Assembly (NCBI GenBank): GCA_046052065.1
Contig: JBJOND010000103.1
Coordinates: 1-6,213 of the forward strand
From: CAINEC01 sp046052065
GTDB taxonomy: Bacteria > Bacteroidota > Bacteroidia > AKYH767-A > OLB10
Length of the DNA: 6,213 nt
Direction: 5' to 3'
Below, piece by piece: positions 5,375-6,213 of this stretch. The translations under genes and the position numbers were made by a program. Position 1 is the stretch's first letter; each line of letters begins with the position of its first letter. The notes under the pieces were generated by a model, which saw only the letters and a program-made list of their open reading frames with translations, ran no database searches and was not told the origin of the DNA.

Positions 5375-6213
5375 TTAGTCTACTCTGTCGTGTAAGAATG
5401 AATTGTTTGCTCTGATTTCTGGATTACGATCGTTATCATCCATGCTTAATGTCAAACGAGAGATGTTTGAATCAGCAGAGTTTGGCACATTGTCCAACGT
5501 AACATTTCTACGCTTATAAGCTGGCTCTCTTTCTAAATCGTTGATGCCACCAGGAGTGCTCATTTTATAATTAAGCTCTTTCAAACGTAAGATACGCTCT
5601 CTAGAACGCTTATACATTTCTTCTTCTTTCGATAACTCTTCAGCTGCTGTTAAAGTTTCTTTTTTCGCTACTGGCTCATCATCCAAGTTAAGCATTACTG
5701 GTCCTTCAATTTCTTCTTGAAAGAAAAACTCAGTTACTGTATTTTCATCGGCACCACCATCCATTGTTACTTCAAACTCAAGTTCGTCAGTATGGATTTC
5801 TAGCTCCTGATAAACAGGCGTTACTTCGTCGATATCTCCTGTCAATTCTTCACTTGACTCATTATAGTTTTCGCCATAAAACTCTTCAGCACTTTCCATT
5901 GAATCTTCCTCTTCTAACTCACTTACAATGGTATCAAGCTCCTCCATTTTCACCTGAAACCCTAGTTCGTTTTTTGATTCCAACACACTCCCTTCTAGAC
6001 TATAAACAACTGTTCTGTCTTCTTGCATAGCAATAACTGGCTTCACATTTTCAACAGGCTTTACTTCATCACGAATAATCAATACAGGCTCTAATGAACC
6101 TACTACTTCCGCAACAGTCTCTTCCATACGAGGAGCAGGTGCTTCATTCACCGAAGCAGGCGTTACTTTTTCAGTCTCCCCGAGGTTAAAAACCACTTTA
6201 TTATCATTACGGC
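5375..6213 (-). CDS. ftsZ: Cell division protein FtsZ, C-terminal linker and tail (partial, runs off window end)
   Basis: The frame is open through base 6213; the GTG at 6196 is an internal valine, not a start. Only the last 278 residues are present, so the GTPase core is outside and the call rests on the tail. FtsZ polymerises into the cytokinetic ring at midcell. Numbering from V at 6196, residues about 1-200 form a low-complexity, strongly acidic linker rich in E, D, S, T and V. A basic helix follows (YKRSRERILRLKELNYKM, about 195-212). Next is EPAYKRR (224-230), which resembles the C-terminal peptide that binds FtsA and other partners. The end reads NISRLTLSMDDN ... IRANNSFLHDRVD, a signature I associate with Bacteroidota FtsZ. 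The long linker agrees with the longer FtsZ proteins of this phylum. It is followed after two bases by yqeY; the ftsA/ftsQ side is outside the window. Confidence 0.88.
   Translation of the reverse strand, partial: RNDNKVVFNLGETEKVTPASVNEAPAPRMEETVAEVVGSLEPVLIIRDEVKPVENVKPVIAMQEDRTVVYSLEGSVLESKNELGFQVKMEELDTIVSELEEEDSMESAEEFYGENYNESSEELTGDIDEVTPVYQELEIHTDELEFEVTMDGGADENTVTEFFFQEEIEGPVMLNLDDEPVAKKETLTAAEELSKEEEMYKRSRERILRLKELNYKMSTPGGINDLEREPAYKRRNVTLDNVPNSADSNISRLTLSMDDNDRNPEIRANNSFLHDRVD

Noticed and set aside
5764..6030. Plus-strand open frame of 88 codons
   Set aside because: Antisense to the acidic FtsZ linker; the His/Leu/Gln-rich translation is what a reversed Glu/Asp/Ser-rich region yields.

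Overview
The window looks like chromosomal DNA of a Bacteroidota bacterium. The support is an FtsZ with the tail typical of that phylum followed directly by yqeY, a secreted protein with a type IX secretion (T9SS) sorting domain, promoter-like TAnnTTTG / TTTG boxes, A-rich start regions without clear Shine-Dalgarno sequences, and AT-rich composition. I cannot assign a genus from this sequence.

All five genes lie on the minus strand, so transcription runs from high to low coordinates. First comes the 3' part of ftsZ (6213-5375, cut by the window edge). Two bases after its stop is yqeY (5372-4926), which ends in a stem-loop terminator. A 357-bp non-coding stretch follows. It contains an unusually GC-rich, inverted-repeat-rich block that looks like a structured 5' leader. 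It leads into a 591-residue secreted protein with two LamG domains and a T9SS C-terminal domain (4568-2793), closed by a clear rho-independent terminator. Next is a DUF1016 / YhcG-type PDDEXK nuclease (2617-1460), whose inter-domain linker holds three identical palindromes at an exact 69-nt period. Last, behind a near-consensus promoter, is the N-terminal 451 residues of pheT (1353-1, cut by the other edge).

ftsZ and yqeY are housekeeping genes and probably co-transcribed. pheT is an essential aminoacyl-tRNA synthetase subunit gene. The LamG gene and the nuclease between them look like independently transcribed accessory genes with their own signals. The two places most worth a second look are the palindromic coding repeats inside the nuclease gene and the candidate structured leader upstream of the LamG gene. 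No RNA gene of a known family, CRISPR array, insertion sequence or complete defence operon could be supported.
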